Shown here: one piece after another, positions 9,076 to 17,619 of the stretch
How positions within the stretch are numbered: the first letter of the stretch is position 1
How the letters are laid out: each line of letters opens with the position of its first letter
From: CAVSRC01 sp963732845
GTDB lineage: Bacteria > Pseudomonadota > Alphaproteobacteria > Rhizobiales > Kaistiaceae
DNA length: 64,000 bases
NCBI GenBank assembly: GCA_963732845.1
Contig: CAVTBE010000023.1
Location: forward strand, 35,706-99,705
Direction of reading: 5' to 3'
The notes under the pieces: model-generated
Database searches by the model: none
What the model was told of the DNA's origin: nothing
Seen by the model: only the letters and a program-made list of their open reading frames with translations
Made by a program: the position numbers and the translations under genes

Positions 9076-9459
9076 TCACGCCACACCTTCGGCGTCGAAC
9101 GCGCGTTCGATGTGGCGGGGCAGGCGGCCGGACACGCAGATGATGACGTCGAAGCGGAGGTCAAGGGCGGCGGTAGCGGGATGGGCCGACAGCCACAGCG
9201 AAGCGGCGCGGACGATGCGGCGGCGCCCGGCCGGCGTCACGGCCTCAGCCGCCTCGGCGAAGCTCGCGCGCTGCTTGACCTCGACGAAGGCGATTCTGCG
9301 GCCGCGGCGGGCGATGAGGTCGATCTCGCCGACCGGGGTGCGATAGCGGCGGGCGAGGATGCGGTAGCCCTTGAAGCGCAGGACCCAGGCGGCCAGCCTC
9401 TCGGCGCGGCGGCCGCGGCGCTCCGCCCGGCGCCGGTGGGCGCCTTCAGGCGGAGCCAT
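9076..9459 (-). CDS. YraN/UPF0102 family endonuclease-like protein
   Basis: A 127-aa basic protein with the UPF0102 pattern: GYRILARRYRTPVGEIDLIA followed by IAFVEVKQR. The E-I-D...E-V-K set is the metal-binding arrangement of the restriction-endonuclease fold. The role in cells is not established for the family. The N terminus is very Arg-rich. It overlaps the 3' end of rsmI by 14 bases and is followed at once by gshB, a rsmI-yraN-gshB order known from Hyphomicrobiales. Confidence 0.9.
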   Translation of the reverse strand: MAPPEGAHRRRAERRGRRAERLAAWVLRFKGYRILARRYRTPVGEIDLIARRGRRIAFVEVKQRASFAEAAEAVTPAGRRRIVRAASLWLSAHPATAALDLRFDVIICVSGRLPRHIERAFDAEGVA

Positions 9460-10351
9460 CCTTGTCCTTCAGGGTCAGCGCCCGCTGATAGAGGTCGCGC
9501 CGCTTGAGGCCGGTGAGGCTCGCCGCCTCGGCGACCGCCTGGCTGAGGGGATTGTCCTTGAGGAGTTCGGCGAGCAGCCGGTCGGCGTCCGCGACCGAGG
9601 GCGCCTCGGTCAGCGGCGGCCCGACCAGAACGACGATCTCGCCCCTGGGCGGATCCTCGGCCGCATAGGCTTCCGCCAGAGCGCCCAGCCTATCGCCACG
9701 CACGGTCTCGAAGGTCTTGGTCAGTTCGCGGGCGACGGCGGCCTGACGCGCGCCCGACAGGACTGCGGCCATGTCGGCGAGCGCGGCGGCGAGCCGCGGG
9801 CCGGTCTCGTAGAAGACCAGTGTCGCCGGAATCGCCGCCAGTTCGGCCAGACGCGTCCGGCGGGCGGACGATTTGGGTGGCAGGAAGCCGGCGAAGAGGA
9901 AGGCATCGGTGGGCAGGCCCGAGGCGACGAGGCCGGCGAGCAGGGCGGAGGCGCCGGGCAGCGGCACCACCGCATGGCCGGCAGCGCGGGCCTCGTTGAC
10001 CAGCTTGTAGCCGGGATCGGAAATGAGCGGCGTGCCGGCGTCGCTGACCAGCGCAATGGCCTTGCCCGCGGCGAGATCGGCGAGGAGCCTTGGCCGCTGC
10101 CGCGCCGCGTTGTGGTCGTGATAGGCGATGAGCGGGGTCTGGATGCCATAGTGTCGCAGAAGTACCGCCGACACCCGCGTATCCTCGCAGGCGATCACAT
10201 CGGCGGCGGCCAGGGTCGCAAGCGCGCGAATCGAAATATCGCCGAGATTGCCGATGGGCGTCGCCACCACATATAAAGCGGGCGCCAACGAACGGGCAGC
10301 AATGCGGTGCCCATCGATGGTGAAGAACCGTTCGCCCGTGCGCTCCGTCAT
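9446..10351 (-). CDS. rsmI: 16S rRNA (cytidine(1402)-2'-O)-methyltransferase RsmI
   Basis: A 301-aa tetrapyrrole-methylase-fold enzyme that 2'-O-methylates C1402 in the ribosomal P site. Visible signatures are LYVVATPIGNLGDIS, CEDTRVS, SDAGTPLISDPGY, PLPGASALLA, FLFAGFLP, and ARELTKTFE in the C-terminal half. The N terminus is about 20 residues longer than in E. coli. The gene faces away from the lipoprotein gene at 10440, leaving an 88-base divergent promoter region. Confidence 0.95.
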   Translation of the reverse strand: MTERTGERFFTIDGHRIAARSLAPALYVVATPIGNLGDISIRALATLAAADVIACEDTRVSAVLLRHYGIQTPLIAYHDHNAARQRPRLLADLAAGKAIALVSDAGTPLISDPGYKLVNEARAAGHAVVPLPGASALLAGLVASGLPTDAFLFAGFLPPKSSARRTRLAELAAIPATLVFYETGPRLAAALADMAAVLSGARQAAVARELTKTFETVRGDRLGALAEAYAAEDPPRGEIVVLVGPPLTEAPSVADADRLLAELLKDNPLSQAVAEAASLTGLKRRDLYQRALTLKDKDGSA

Positions 10352-10439
10352 TGGACTGCCGCTCTCTCTGGCAGGATTTCCGCGAGGTTCCGTGCACAGG
10401 CCCGATCCGTGAAATTTTGACAGAACGTCGTTTAGGCCT

Positions 10440-11699
10440 ATGATTTGTCGGCTTTTACCGGCTCCGGGGCGAGCAGGGGAGAATTTTTTGTTCCGTTATC
10501 AATTTGTGCGTTCTGGCTTCAGGACGACGCGCAGGGCTGCCGTACTGGCGGCCGTTTTGCTGCTTGCCGGTTGTACCGGTGGCGGAATCGGCGGCGGCGG
10601 TTTTGGCTTCGGCGGCGGTGGCGGTGGCGCGCCGGTGACCGGCGAAGTGCTCGGCAGCGGCGCCGTCAAGGTCGGCCTGCTGCTGCCGCTGTCGGCCAAC
10701 GGCAATGCCGGCGAGATCGCCCGGGACATGAAGAACGCCGCCGATCTGGCGATTCGCGATTTCAAGACCGCCGGCATCCAGGTCCTGGTCAAGGACGACC
10801 GCGGCACGATCGACGGCGCGCGCGCGGCGGCCAGCGCCGCCATCTCGCAGGGCGCCGAGCTGATCATCGGCCCGCTGTTCGCCCAATCGGTGACGGCGGT
10901 GGCGCAAGTCGCCAAGGCCTCGCGCGTGCCGGTGGTCGCCTTCTCGACCGATACGTCCACGGCCTCGGCCGGGGTCTATCTGCTGAGCTTCCTGCCGCAA
11001 GGCGATGTCGACCGCATCGTCAGCTACGCCGCCTCCAAGGGCCGGCGTTCCTTCGCGGCGCTGCTGCCCGACAACGCCTATGGCACGATCGTCGAGGCGG
11101 CGCTGCAGCGCTCGGTGGCCAATGCGCGCGGCCGCGTGATGTCGGTCGAGCGCTATGCCCTCGACCAAGGCGCCATGCAGACCAAGGCGACGGCGATTGC
11201 CGGCCTGGTCAAATCGGGCACGGTGGACGCCGTGTTCATGCCGGGCGGCGCGCAGGAAGCGCCGTTCCTGGCCCAGGTCATGGCGGCGGCGGGCGTCGAT
11301 TCGCGGAAGATCACCTATCTCGGCAGCGGCCAGTGGGACGACGCGGCGATCACGCGCGAATCGACCCTGAACGGGGCGCTCTATCCGGCGCCCGACAACA
11401 CCGGATTCGCCGGATTCGCCCAGCGCTATCAGGCGACCTTCGGCGCCACGCCGAGCCGTACGGCGACGCTCGCCTACGATGCGGTGAGCCTTGCCGCCGG
11501 GCTGACCGCCCGCTTCGGCGACCAACGCTTCGCGGCCGCGACGCTGACCAATTCGAGCGGCTATATCGGGCTCGACGGCGCCTTCCGCTTCCTGTCGAAC
11601 GGGCTCAACCAGCGCGGGCTGGCGATCTATCAGATCAACAACGGCAAGGCGGTGCTCGTCGATCCGGCGCCGAAGACCTTCGCCCGCTCGGGCACCTAA
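10440..11699 (+). CDS. LppC/LpoA-like penicillin-binding protein activator lipoprotein
   Basis: A 419-aa lipoprotein of the periplasmic-binding-protein fold (LppC, branched-chain substrate-binding-like). A positively charged N terminus and hydrophobic stretch end in the lipobox LLAGC, followed by a Gly-rich linker. The body has KVGLLLPLS, DDRGT, IIGPLFAQSV, VPVVAFSTD, FLPQG and LAYDAVSLAA, typical of alphaproteobacterial LpoA-like proteins. In E. coli, LpoA activates PBP1A, but the partner here is not shown. The real start may be the TTG at 10488, which has an AGGGGAG eight bases upstream (403 aa). The neighbour rsmI on the other strand matches the rsmI/lpoA pairing seen widely. Confidence 0.88.
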   Translation: MICRLLPAPGRAGENFLFRYQFVRSGFRTTRRAAVLAAVLLLAGCTGGGIGGGGFGFGGGGGGAPVTGEVLGSGAVKVGLLLPLSANGNAGEIARDMKNAADLAIRDFKTAGIQVLVKDDRGTIDGARAAASAAISQGAELIIGPLFAQSVTAVAQVAKASRVPVVAFSTDTSTASAGVYLLSFLPQGDVDRIVSYAASKGRRSFAALLPDNAYGTIVEAALQRSVANARGRVMSVERYALDQGAMQTKATAIAGLVKSGTVDAVFMPGGAQEAPFLAQVMAAAGVDSRKITYLGSGQWDDAAITRESTLNGALYPAPDNTGFAGFAQRYQATFGATPSRTATLAYDAVSLAAGLTARFGDQRFAAATLTNSSGYIGLDGAFRFLSNGLNQRGLAIYQINNGKAVLVDPAPKTFARSGT

Positions 11700-11721
11700 A
11701 CTTAAGCAGCCTTCAATCCCG

Positions 11722-11745
11722 TCTGGCGGCGATCACGCCGCCAGA
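11722..11745. terminator. Hairpin between converging genes
   Basis: A perfect 10-base inverted repeat (TCTGGCGGCG, loop ATCA, CGCCGCCAGA) lies 22 bases after the lipoprotein stop and spans the hemW TGA at 11733-11735. There is no run of T after it on either strand, so it may act with Rho or only block read-through. Its position between two converging genes supports a shared bidirectional terminator. Confidence 0.5.
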
Positions 11746-12899
11746 TCGGCCACCACCGCATCGAGAACGTAGAAGCCGGCACGCGTGGCGCGCAGGCGAT
11801 GGCCGCCGGCGTGCTCGACCATGCCGTGGGCGATGAGATCGCTGAGGCGCGCCGGATCGAGCGCGCGGCCGGCGAGACGGCAGTAACGGTCGAGGTCGAT
11901 GCCTTCCGCCAGGCGGAGGCCCATGAGCAGCATTTCATCGCCCTCCTCTTCCGCCGTCAGCAGGTCGTCGGTGACCAGCCCGTCGCCCCACGCCTCGACC
12001 TTCTCCAGCCAGACCTCGGGGGCGCGCTCGGTGGCGAGCGCATGGCGCCCGTCGGCCTGTCGCAGCCGGCCGTGGGCGCCGGGGCCAACGCCGGCATATT
12101 CGCCGTAGCGCCAGTAGACGAGGTTGTGCCGGCACTCGGCGCCGGGCATGGCATGGTTGGAGATCTCGTAGGCCGGCAGGCCGGCGGCATCGCACACCTC
12201 CTGCGTCACACCGTAAAGCTCGGCGGCGGCATCCGTATCGGGGACGGCGAGCTTGCCCGCCTCGTGGAGGGCGAAGAAGGGCGTGCCCGGCTCGATGGTC
12301 AGCTGGTAGAGCGACAGGTGATCGGCGGCCAGCGTCAGCGCTTGGCCGAGCTCCACGCCCCAGGCCGACGGCGTCTGGCCGGGGCGGGCATAGATGAGAT
12401 CGAAGGACAGGCGCGGGAAGGTCGCCCGGGCGATCTCGATGGCCTGAAGCGCCTGAGCGACGTCGTGCAGGCGGCCGAGAGACTTCAGGTCGGCATCATT
12501 GAGCGCCTGGACGCCCAGCGACAGCCGGTTGACCCCGGCGGCGCGATAGCCGCGGAAGCGCTCCGCCTCGACGGAGGATGGGTTGGCCTCCATGGTCACT
12601 TCGACATCCGCCGCAAGCGGCCAATGCGCGGCGACGGCATCGAGGATGGCGGCGACCGTCGCCGGTTCCATCAGCGAGGGCGTGCCGCCGCCGATGAAGA
12701 TGCTGTCGACGGTGCGGCCGGGAGCGCGGGCGGCGAGCGTGGCAATCTCGCGGGCGAAGGCGGCGGCGAAGCGCGCCTGGTCGGGCGGCTGGTGACGGAC
12801 GTGGCTGTTGAAATCGCAATAGGGACACTTGGCCGCGCAGAAAGGCCAATGGACATAGACGCCGAAGCCGGGTTCGCCGGCTGCTGGCTGCATGTTCAT
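11733..12899 (-). CDS. hemW: Radical SAM heme chaperone HemW (coproporphyrinogen III oxidase-like)
   Basis: A 388-aa radical SAM protein with the CX3CX2C cluster motif CAAKCPYC (Cys21, 25, 28) and then IFIGGGTPSLM, VTMEANPSS and RLSLGVQ. The C-terminal HemN domain ends normally. It lacks the N-terminal extension of true HemN oxidases, so the HemW heme-chaperone assignment fits better. The ATG at 12899 overlaps the rdgB stop; the two are linked in many bacteria. It faces the LppC-like gene with a hairpin between. Confidence 0.93.
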   Translation of the reverse strand: MNMQPAAGEPGFGVYVHWPFCAAKCPYCDFNSHVRHQPPDQARFAAAFAREIATLAARAPGRTVDSIFIGGGTPSLMEPATVAAILDAVAAHWPLAADVEVTMEANPSSVEAERFRGYRAAGVNRLSLGVQALNDADLKSLGRLHDVAQALQAIEIARATFPRLSFDLIYARPGQTPSAWGVELGQALTLAADHLSLYQLTIEPGTPFFALHEAGKLAVPDTDAAAELYGVTQEVCDAAGLPAYEISNHAMPGAECRHNLVYWRYGEYAGVGPGAHGRLRQADGRHALATERAPEVWLEKVEAWGDGLVTDDLLTAEEEGDEMLLMGLRLAEGIDLDRYCRLAGRALDPARLSDLIAHGMVEHAGGHRLRATRAGFYVLDAVVADLAA

Positions 12900-13504
12900 C
12901 TGTGCGGGATCCTGGCGCGGGCAAAGGCCGCGAAGGCCAGCGCCCGGTGGGACATGCCCTTCTTTTCCTCGGTGGTCATCTCCGCATAGGTGCGGTCGTA
13001 GCCATCGGGCACGAACATGGGATCGTAGCCGAAGCCGTTGTCGCCGCGCGGCGGCCAGACCATGTGGCCCTTGACCTCGCCGCGGAAGGTGACGGTGGCG
13101 CCGGTCGGCCAGGCAAGGCACAGGACGGCGACGAAGTGCGCCGTGCGCGCCTCGGGGGTGACGGCGCCGGCGGCGTCGAGCCCGTCCTCGACGCGCTGCA
13201 TGGCGGCGGCAAAATCCTTCTCCGGTCCGGCCCAGCGCGCCGAATAGACGCCCGGATCGCCGTTCAGCGCATCGACGCAGACGCCCGAATCGTCGGCCAG
13301 CGCCGGGTGGCCCGAGGCGATGGCCGCGGCGATCGCCTTGAGCGTGGCGTTCTCGGCGAAGGTGCGGCCGGTCTCCTCCGGTTCGGGCAGGCCGAGGGAG
13401 GCGGCGGTAATCACGGTGAGCCCGGCCGGCGCCACCAGAGCCTCGATCTCCCTGAGCTTGCCGGGATTGTGCGTGGCGACGACCAGCGTGTCGCCCGGCC
13501 TCAA
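12896..13504 (-). CDS. rdgB: XTP/dITP diphosphatase (RdgB/HAM1)
   Basis: A 202-aa Ham1-fold pyrophosphatase that removes ITP, dITP and XTP from the nucleotide pool. It shows VVATHNPGKLREIE, ALADDSGVCVDAL, PGVYSARWAG, GFGYDPMFVP and SHRALAF. There is no ATG in a suitable place. I take the TTG at 13504, four bases after a strong AGGAGG; a TTG at 13507 is the alternative. It overlaps hemW by four bases and lies just downstream of rph on the same strand. Confidence 0.93.
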   Translation of the reverse strand: MRPGDTLVVATHNPGKLREIEALVAPAGLTVITAASLGLPEPEETGRTFAENATLKAIAAAIASGHPALADDSGVCVDALNGDPGVYSARWAGPEKDFAAAMQRVEDGLDAAGAVTPEARTAHFVAVLCLAWPTGATVTFRGEVKGHMVWPPRGDNGFGYDPMFVPDGYDRTYAEMTTEEKKGMSHRALAFAAFARARIPHR

Positions 13505-13527
13505 CAATCCTCCTGCGGCGGGTGCTC

Positions 13528-14265
13528 TCAAAGGATGGCCAGCTTCTGCAGTTCGACCAGGTGGGTGATGCCGTCGCGGGCGAGGCCCTTCAAGGCCTCG
13601 AACTCCGCGTCGGTGAAGGGAGCGCCTTCGGCGGTCGCCTGGATTTCGACGAAACCGCCGGCGCCGGTCATGACGAAATTGGCGTCGGTCTCCGCCTCGC
13701 TGTCCTCGGCATAATCGAGGTCGAGCACCGGGCCGCCGCGAAAGATGCCGGCCGAAACGGCGGCGACATGATCGGCAAGCACCGGCTTGGTCACCATGTC
13801 GCGGGCGCGCATCCACTCGATGCAGTCGCGCAGCGCCACCCAGGCGCCGGTGATCGAGGCGGTACGCGTGCCGCCATCGGCCTGGAGCACGTCGCAATCG
13901 ACCATGATCTGGCGCTCGCCGAGCGCCGGCAGGTCGACCACGGCGCGCAGCGAGCGGCCGATCAGACGCTGGATCTCGAGCGTGCGGCCGGACTGCTTGC
14001 CGGTCGTCGCCTCGCGCCGGGTGCGCTCATGGGTGGCGCGCGGCAGCATGCCGTATTCGGCGGTCACCCAGCCCTTGCCGGCGCCGCGCAGCCAGGGCGG
14101 CACCTTTTCGTCGAGGGTGGCGGTACACAGAACATGGGTATCGCCGAATTTGACCAGACAGGAGCCTTCGGCGTGGCGGGAGAAGCCGCGCTCCAGGCTG
14201 ATCGGCCGCATTTCGGTGGCGGCGCGCCGCGAGGGCCGCGGCGCGGGGGGTGTGATATTGTCCAT
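13528..14265 (-). CDS. rph: Ribonuclease PH
   Basis: A 245-aa 3'-5' phosphorolytic exoribonuclease that trims tRNA 3' ends. Motifs: FGDTHVLCTATL, EYGMLPRATHER, GRTLEIQRLIGRSLRA, DCDVLQADGGTRTASITG and VLDLDYAEDS. The N terminus begins with Arg/Pro-rich residues before MRPISLERGF. It is divergent from hrcA with an 81-base gap and heads a leftward rph-rdgB-hemW run. Confidence 0.96.
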   Translation of the reverse strand: MDNITPPAPRPSRRAATEMRPISLERGFSRHAEGSCLVKFGDTHVLCTATLDEKVPPWLRGAGKGWVTAEYGMLPRATHERTRREATTGKQSGRTLEIQRLIGRSLRAVVDLPALGERQIMVDCDVLQADGGTRTASITGAWVALRDCIEWMRARDMVTKPVLADHVAAVSAGIFRGGPVLDLDYAEDSEAETDANFVMTGAGGFVEIQATAEGAPFTDAEFEALKGLARDGITHLVELQKLAIL

Positions 14266-14346
14266 GCCGTTTCTTAGGCATGGGCCCGCCGCGCCGTAAA
14301 GCCCTGCTTGAATATGCGGTAAAAACCGACACTTAATGGGTATCGG

Positions 14347-15462
14347 ATGAGCCCCATGAGCAAACTCGAACCCCAGTCGAACCGTATCCTCGCGCCCGGC
14401 GAATCACGCATCTCGGCGTTGCAGGGCCTCGACCGGCGTTCGCGCGAGATCTTCCGCCAGATCGTCGACGCCTATCTCGAGACCGGCGAACCGGTGGGCT
14501 CGCGCAATATCAGCCGGGCGCTGTCGATGTCGCTGTCGCCGGCGTCGGTGCGCAACGTCATGGCCGATCTTGAACAGCTCGGCCTCATCCACGCGCCGCA
14601 CACCTCGGCCGGGCGCCTGCCGACCGAATTCGGCCTGCGCTTCTTCGTCGATGCGCTGCTCGAGATCGGCGACCTGTCGGCGGAAGAGCGTCATCAGATC
14701 GAGGCGCAGGTCAAGGCGGCGACGCCCGGCCGCACGGTGGAGAACGTGCTCAACGAGGCAAGCCAGGCGCTCTCCGGCCTGTCGCGCGGCGCCGGCGTGG
14801 TGCTCGCCGGCAAGGCCGATCTCAGGCTCAAGCATATCGAGTTCATCCGGCTGGAGCCGACCCGCGCCCTGGTGGTCCTGGTCGGCGAGAACGGCACGGT
14901 GGAGAACCGGCTGATCGACCTCGCCCTCGGTACGACGCCATCGAGCCTGCTGGAGGCGGCCAACTATCTCAATGCGCACTTACGCGGGCGCTCGCTGTCG
15001 GAGGCGCGGGCCGAGCTGGAGAAATACGAAAGGAACGCCCAGGCCGAGCTCGACAAGCTGACCCAGCAACTGGTCACCGCGGGGTTCGCCTCATGGGCAG
15101 ATGCCGGCGAGGGGCAGCCGGACACGCTGATCGTGCGCGGGCGCGCCAACCTGCTGGAAGACGTGACGGCTTCGGCCGACTTGGAACGCATCCGCCTGCT
15201 GTTCGACGATCTCGAAACCCAGCGCGAGCTGATCCGGCTGCTCGGCAGCGCCGAGAGCGGCGACGGCGTGCGCATCTTCATCGGCTCGGAGAACCGGCTG
15301 TTCTCGCTCTCCGGCTCCTCGCTGGTGATGGCGCCCTATCGCGACAGCGAGCAGAAAGTGGTGGGCGTGCTCGGCGTCATCGGCCCGACCCGGCTGAACT
15401 ATGCCCGCATCGTGCCGATGGTGGACTACACGGCGAAGGTCGTGGGACGGCTGCTGGGGTAG
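14347..15462 (+). CDS. hrcA: Heat-inducible transcription repressor HrcA
   Basis: A 371-aa repressor that in other bacteria binds CIRCE (inverted TTAGCACTC repeats) before groESL and similar operons. The N-terminal winged helix (about 20-90) has VRNVMADLEQLGLIHAPHTSAGR; the GAF-like domain ends with IGPTRLNYARIVPMVDY. A weak promoter-like pair precedes it (CTTGAA at 14307, CTTAAT at 14332), very near the start codon. I saw no CIRCE repeat in the gap. No grpE or dnaJ follows; a MATE gene on the other strand does. Confidence 0.95.
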   Translation: MSPMSKLEPQSNRILAPGESRISALQGLDRRSREIFRQIVDAYLETGEPVGSRNISRALSMSLSPASVRNVMADLEQLGLIHAPHTSAGRLPTEFGLRFFVDALLEIGDLSAEERHQIEAQVKAATPGRTVENVLNEASQALSGLSRGAGVVLAGKADLRLKHIEFIRLEPTRALVVLVGENGTVENRLIDLALGTTPSSLLEAANYLNAHLRGRSLSEARAELEKYERNAQAELDKLTQQLVTAGFASWADAGEGQPDTLIVRGRANLLEDVTASADLERIRLLFDDLETQRELIRLLGSAESGDGVRIFIGSENRLFSLSGSSLVMAPYRDSEQKVVGVLGVIGPTRLNYARIVPMVDYTAKVVGRLLG

Positions 15463-15474
15463 CGCCGCACAATC

Positions 15475-16860
15475 TCAGATGAGCCGCTCGATCGGCCGCC
15501 GCTTCCAATACAGCCAGTAGAGCCCGGTCTGCAGGACGAGCATGGCGGTGAAGGCGATCGGATAGGCCATCCAGATTCCGTCGATGCCGATCGCCCGGCT
15601 GAGCAGCCACGCCGCCGGCACCTCGACCGCGAAGATGGCGAAGATCGTCAGCGCCATTGGCATCAGCACCGTACCGCTGGCGCGCATGATGCTGGCCATG
15701 ACGCCGGACGCTCCGAAGACGACCATGCTCCACAGAACGATGTGCAGGAGCCCCTGCGCCAGTTCGAGAACGGCGGGACTGGTGATGAACAGGCCGATCA
15801 GGTGGCGCGAGAACAGATAGGCGACCACGACCAAGCCGCCGGTAAGTGCGATGTTGAGCATCTGCCCGGTGCGCACGATGGCGCCGAGGCGGCCGATGTC
15901 GCTGCGGCCGATCGCCTGGGCCCCGAAGATCGACACCGTGATGGCGATCGAGATGGCCGGAAACTGGACATAGGTGATGACCTGGTTGACGGCGCCGTAA
16001 GCTGCGGTGGCATCGGAGCCGAAGCCGTTGACGAAGCCGAGCAGCACGATCTCGGCAAGCGAGATGGCGACCATCTGTATCGACGTCGGCAGGCCGATGC
16101 CGAGCACCCGTTTCAGGATCGCCGGTTCGATGCGCATGTGCCTGAGCAGCGCCATATCCGGCGCCAGCGGATGGCGCTTGCGACGCAGATAGAAGGCGAG
16201 CCACACCAGCGCGACCACGAACGAGACGATGCTGGCACAGGCGGCGCTGACCACACCGAGCTTCGGCAGGCCGAGCCAGCCGCGGATGAGCGCCGGCGTG
16301 ACCACGAAGCCGACGGCCGTCGAAAGCCCGAGCGTGTAGAGCGGTGTCAGCGAGTCGCCGACGCCGCGCATCATCGAGGTGACCAGCAGAAAGACGAAAA
16401 GACCGGGCATCGCCAACAACATGACGCGAGCATAGACGGTCGCCGCGGGCAGGATGTCGGCGGGGGTCTGAAGGGCAATGAGCAGCCGGTCGGTGAAGGC
16501 ACCGCCAAAGATCGCAACCAGAATGCCGAAGATCAACGTCACCGACAGGGAGGTGCCGGCGATGGACTTCAGCTTGTCGAAAGCACCGGCGCCATAGGCC
16601 TGCCCGATGAGGATCGCCGAGCCGGCGCCGATGCCGATGACGAAGGCGATCAGGAAGAAGACGACCGGAAACAGCACGGAAGCCGTCGCGACCGCTTCGA
16701 CGCCGATCATCTGGCCGAGGAAGATGCCGTTGATGGTGCCGGACAGGCCCTGCAGGATGTTGGCCAGCATCATCGGCGCCAGGAAGATCAGGAAGCCCTT
16801 CCACAGGGGCTCGGAGAACGCGCGGGCCGCACCGCCCGCCGGACCATGTTCCGCCTTCAT
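15475..16860 (-). CDS. MATE family efflux transporter
   Basis: A 461-aa multidrug and toxin extrusion-type membrane protein with about 12 hydrophobic segments in two similar halves. Typical pieces are GLSGTINGIFLGQMIG near TM1, IGIGAGSAILIGQAYGA after TM2 and MVAISLAEIVLLGFVNGFGSDATAAYG in the second half. It would exchange organic cations or drugs for Na+ or H+ in the inner membrane; the substrate is unknown. The ATG at 16860 has an AGGA about nine bases upstream. An ATG two codons earlier (16866) is possible. It lies downstream of the DUF2239 gene on the same strand. Confidence 0.92.
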   Translation of the reverse strand: MKAEHGPAGGAARAFSEPLWKGFLIFLAPMMLANILQGLSGTINGIFLGQMIGVEAVATASVLFPVVFFLIAFVIGIGAGSAILIGQAYGAGAFDKLKSIAGTSLSVTLIFGILVAIFGGAFTDRLLIALQTPADILPAATVYARVMLLAMPGLFVFLLVTSMMRGVGDSLTPLYTLGLSTAVGFVVTPALIRGWLGLPKLGVVSAACASIVSFVVALVWLAFYLRRKRHPLAPDMALLRHMRIEPAILKRVLGIGLPTSIQMVAISLAEIVLLGFVNGFGSDATAAYGAVNQVITYVQFPAISIAITVSIFGAQAIGRSDIGRLGAIVRTGQMLNIALTGGLVVVAYLFSRHLIGLFITSPAVLELAQGLLHIVLWSMVVFGASGVMASIMRASGTVLMPMALTIFAIFAVEVPAAWLLSRAIGIDGIWMAYPIAFTAMLVLQTGLYWLYWKRRPIERLI

Positions 16861-16894
16861 CGTCATGTCCTCGCAGATATTGGTTGCCGGCGCG

Positions 16895-17491
16895 TCAGCC
16901 GCCCGTGGTAGCGTCCGCCGCGGGGAAAGCCAGCGCCGTGGCATGGTCGCGGATATCGGGCGGCCAGGACGCGGCACAGGCGACGAATCGCTCGTGGTTG
17001 CCGGCGAAGAGAGCGCGCGCAGCCTCCTCGAATTCGGCCTCGTTGCCGGCCATGGCCGATATGAAGCGGTAGGCCGCCTCGCGCGCCTCGCGTTCGGCAT
17101 CGCGCTTGCCGGAGGAGCGGCTGGCCGCCTCGACGAGCTTGCGGAGCGCTACGGATGCACCACCCGGCTGGCCGCGCAGCCAGTCCCAGTGGCGCGGCAG
17201 CAGCGTGACTTCGCGCGCCACAACGCCAAGCCGCGGCCGCCCCGGTCCGCGCCGGTCCTGCCGCTCGGCCAGATCCGCGCCCGATCCGAGGCGCGCGGCG
17301 ATATCCTCCGCCGAGCCACGCAAATCGATCTCGACGGGCTCGCCGGTCGTGCTGTCGAAGATCAGGATTCGAGCGGCCTGGTTGGTGTCGATCATGGCCT
17401 TGACGGCCAGCGCGACCGCGCGCAGCGGACCGGCCGCAATGCACCGCGGTCCGTCGAAGGCAATGCAGCGCTGGGGAGATTGTGCAGTCAT
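16895..17491 (-). CDS. DUF2239 family protein
   Basis: A 198-aa cytosolic protein with the DUF2239 hallmark: RRGPGRPRLGVVAREVTLLP followed by RHWDWL and GGASVALRKLVE. The N-terminal 70 residues form an ILIFDSTTGEPVEIDLRG-type segment. The family has no proven function; the GRPRLG piece resembles an AT-hook, and the central part reads like a conserved helical domain. It is divergent from the amylosucrase-like gene with 125 bases containing inverted repeats, and a MATE gene follows. Confidence 0.85.
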   Translation of the reverse strand: MTAQSPQRCIAFDGPRCIAAGPLRAVALAVKAMIDTNQAARILIFDSTTGEPVEIDLRGSAEDIAARLGSGADLAERQDRRGPGRPRLGVVAREVTLLPRHWDWLRGQPGGASVALRKLVEAASRSSGKRDAEREAREAAYRFISAMAGNEAEFEEAARALFAGNHERFVACAASWPPDIRDHATALAFPAADATTGG

Positions 17492-17528
17492 CGTCTGTCT
17501 CGAAAAAAGATGCGCGCGCGGCTTTTAT

Positions 17529-17576
17529 CCGGGTGAAATAGAGCCGTCAATAACACCCGGGTAATATTACTGGGTG
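17529..17576. promoter_or_regulatory. Paired inverted repeats in divergent promoter region
   Basis: Between the DUF2239 start and the GH13 gene, CCGGGTG (17529-17535) and CACCCGG (17554-17560) form a perfect inverted repeat 18 bases apart. The second arm also faces TGGGTG (17571-17576) across the palindrome GTAATATTAC (17561-17570). Such nested dyads in an AT-rich divergent gap are typical operator geometry; the regulator is unknown. A role as an mRNA hairpin is the alternative. Confidence 0.4.
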
Positions 17577-17619
17577 GGCGGTCCGATCCGGCACCCCCTA
17601 CCGCAGAACCTGGCCGTTG

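Noticed and set aside
14266..14346. Possible heat-shock promoter or CIRCE before hrcA
   Set aside because: CTTGAA and CTTAAT are 19 bases apart but the second lies only ten bases before the start codon, and no CIRCE arm is present; too weak to list.
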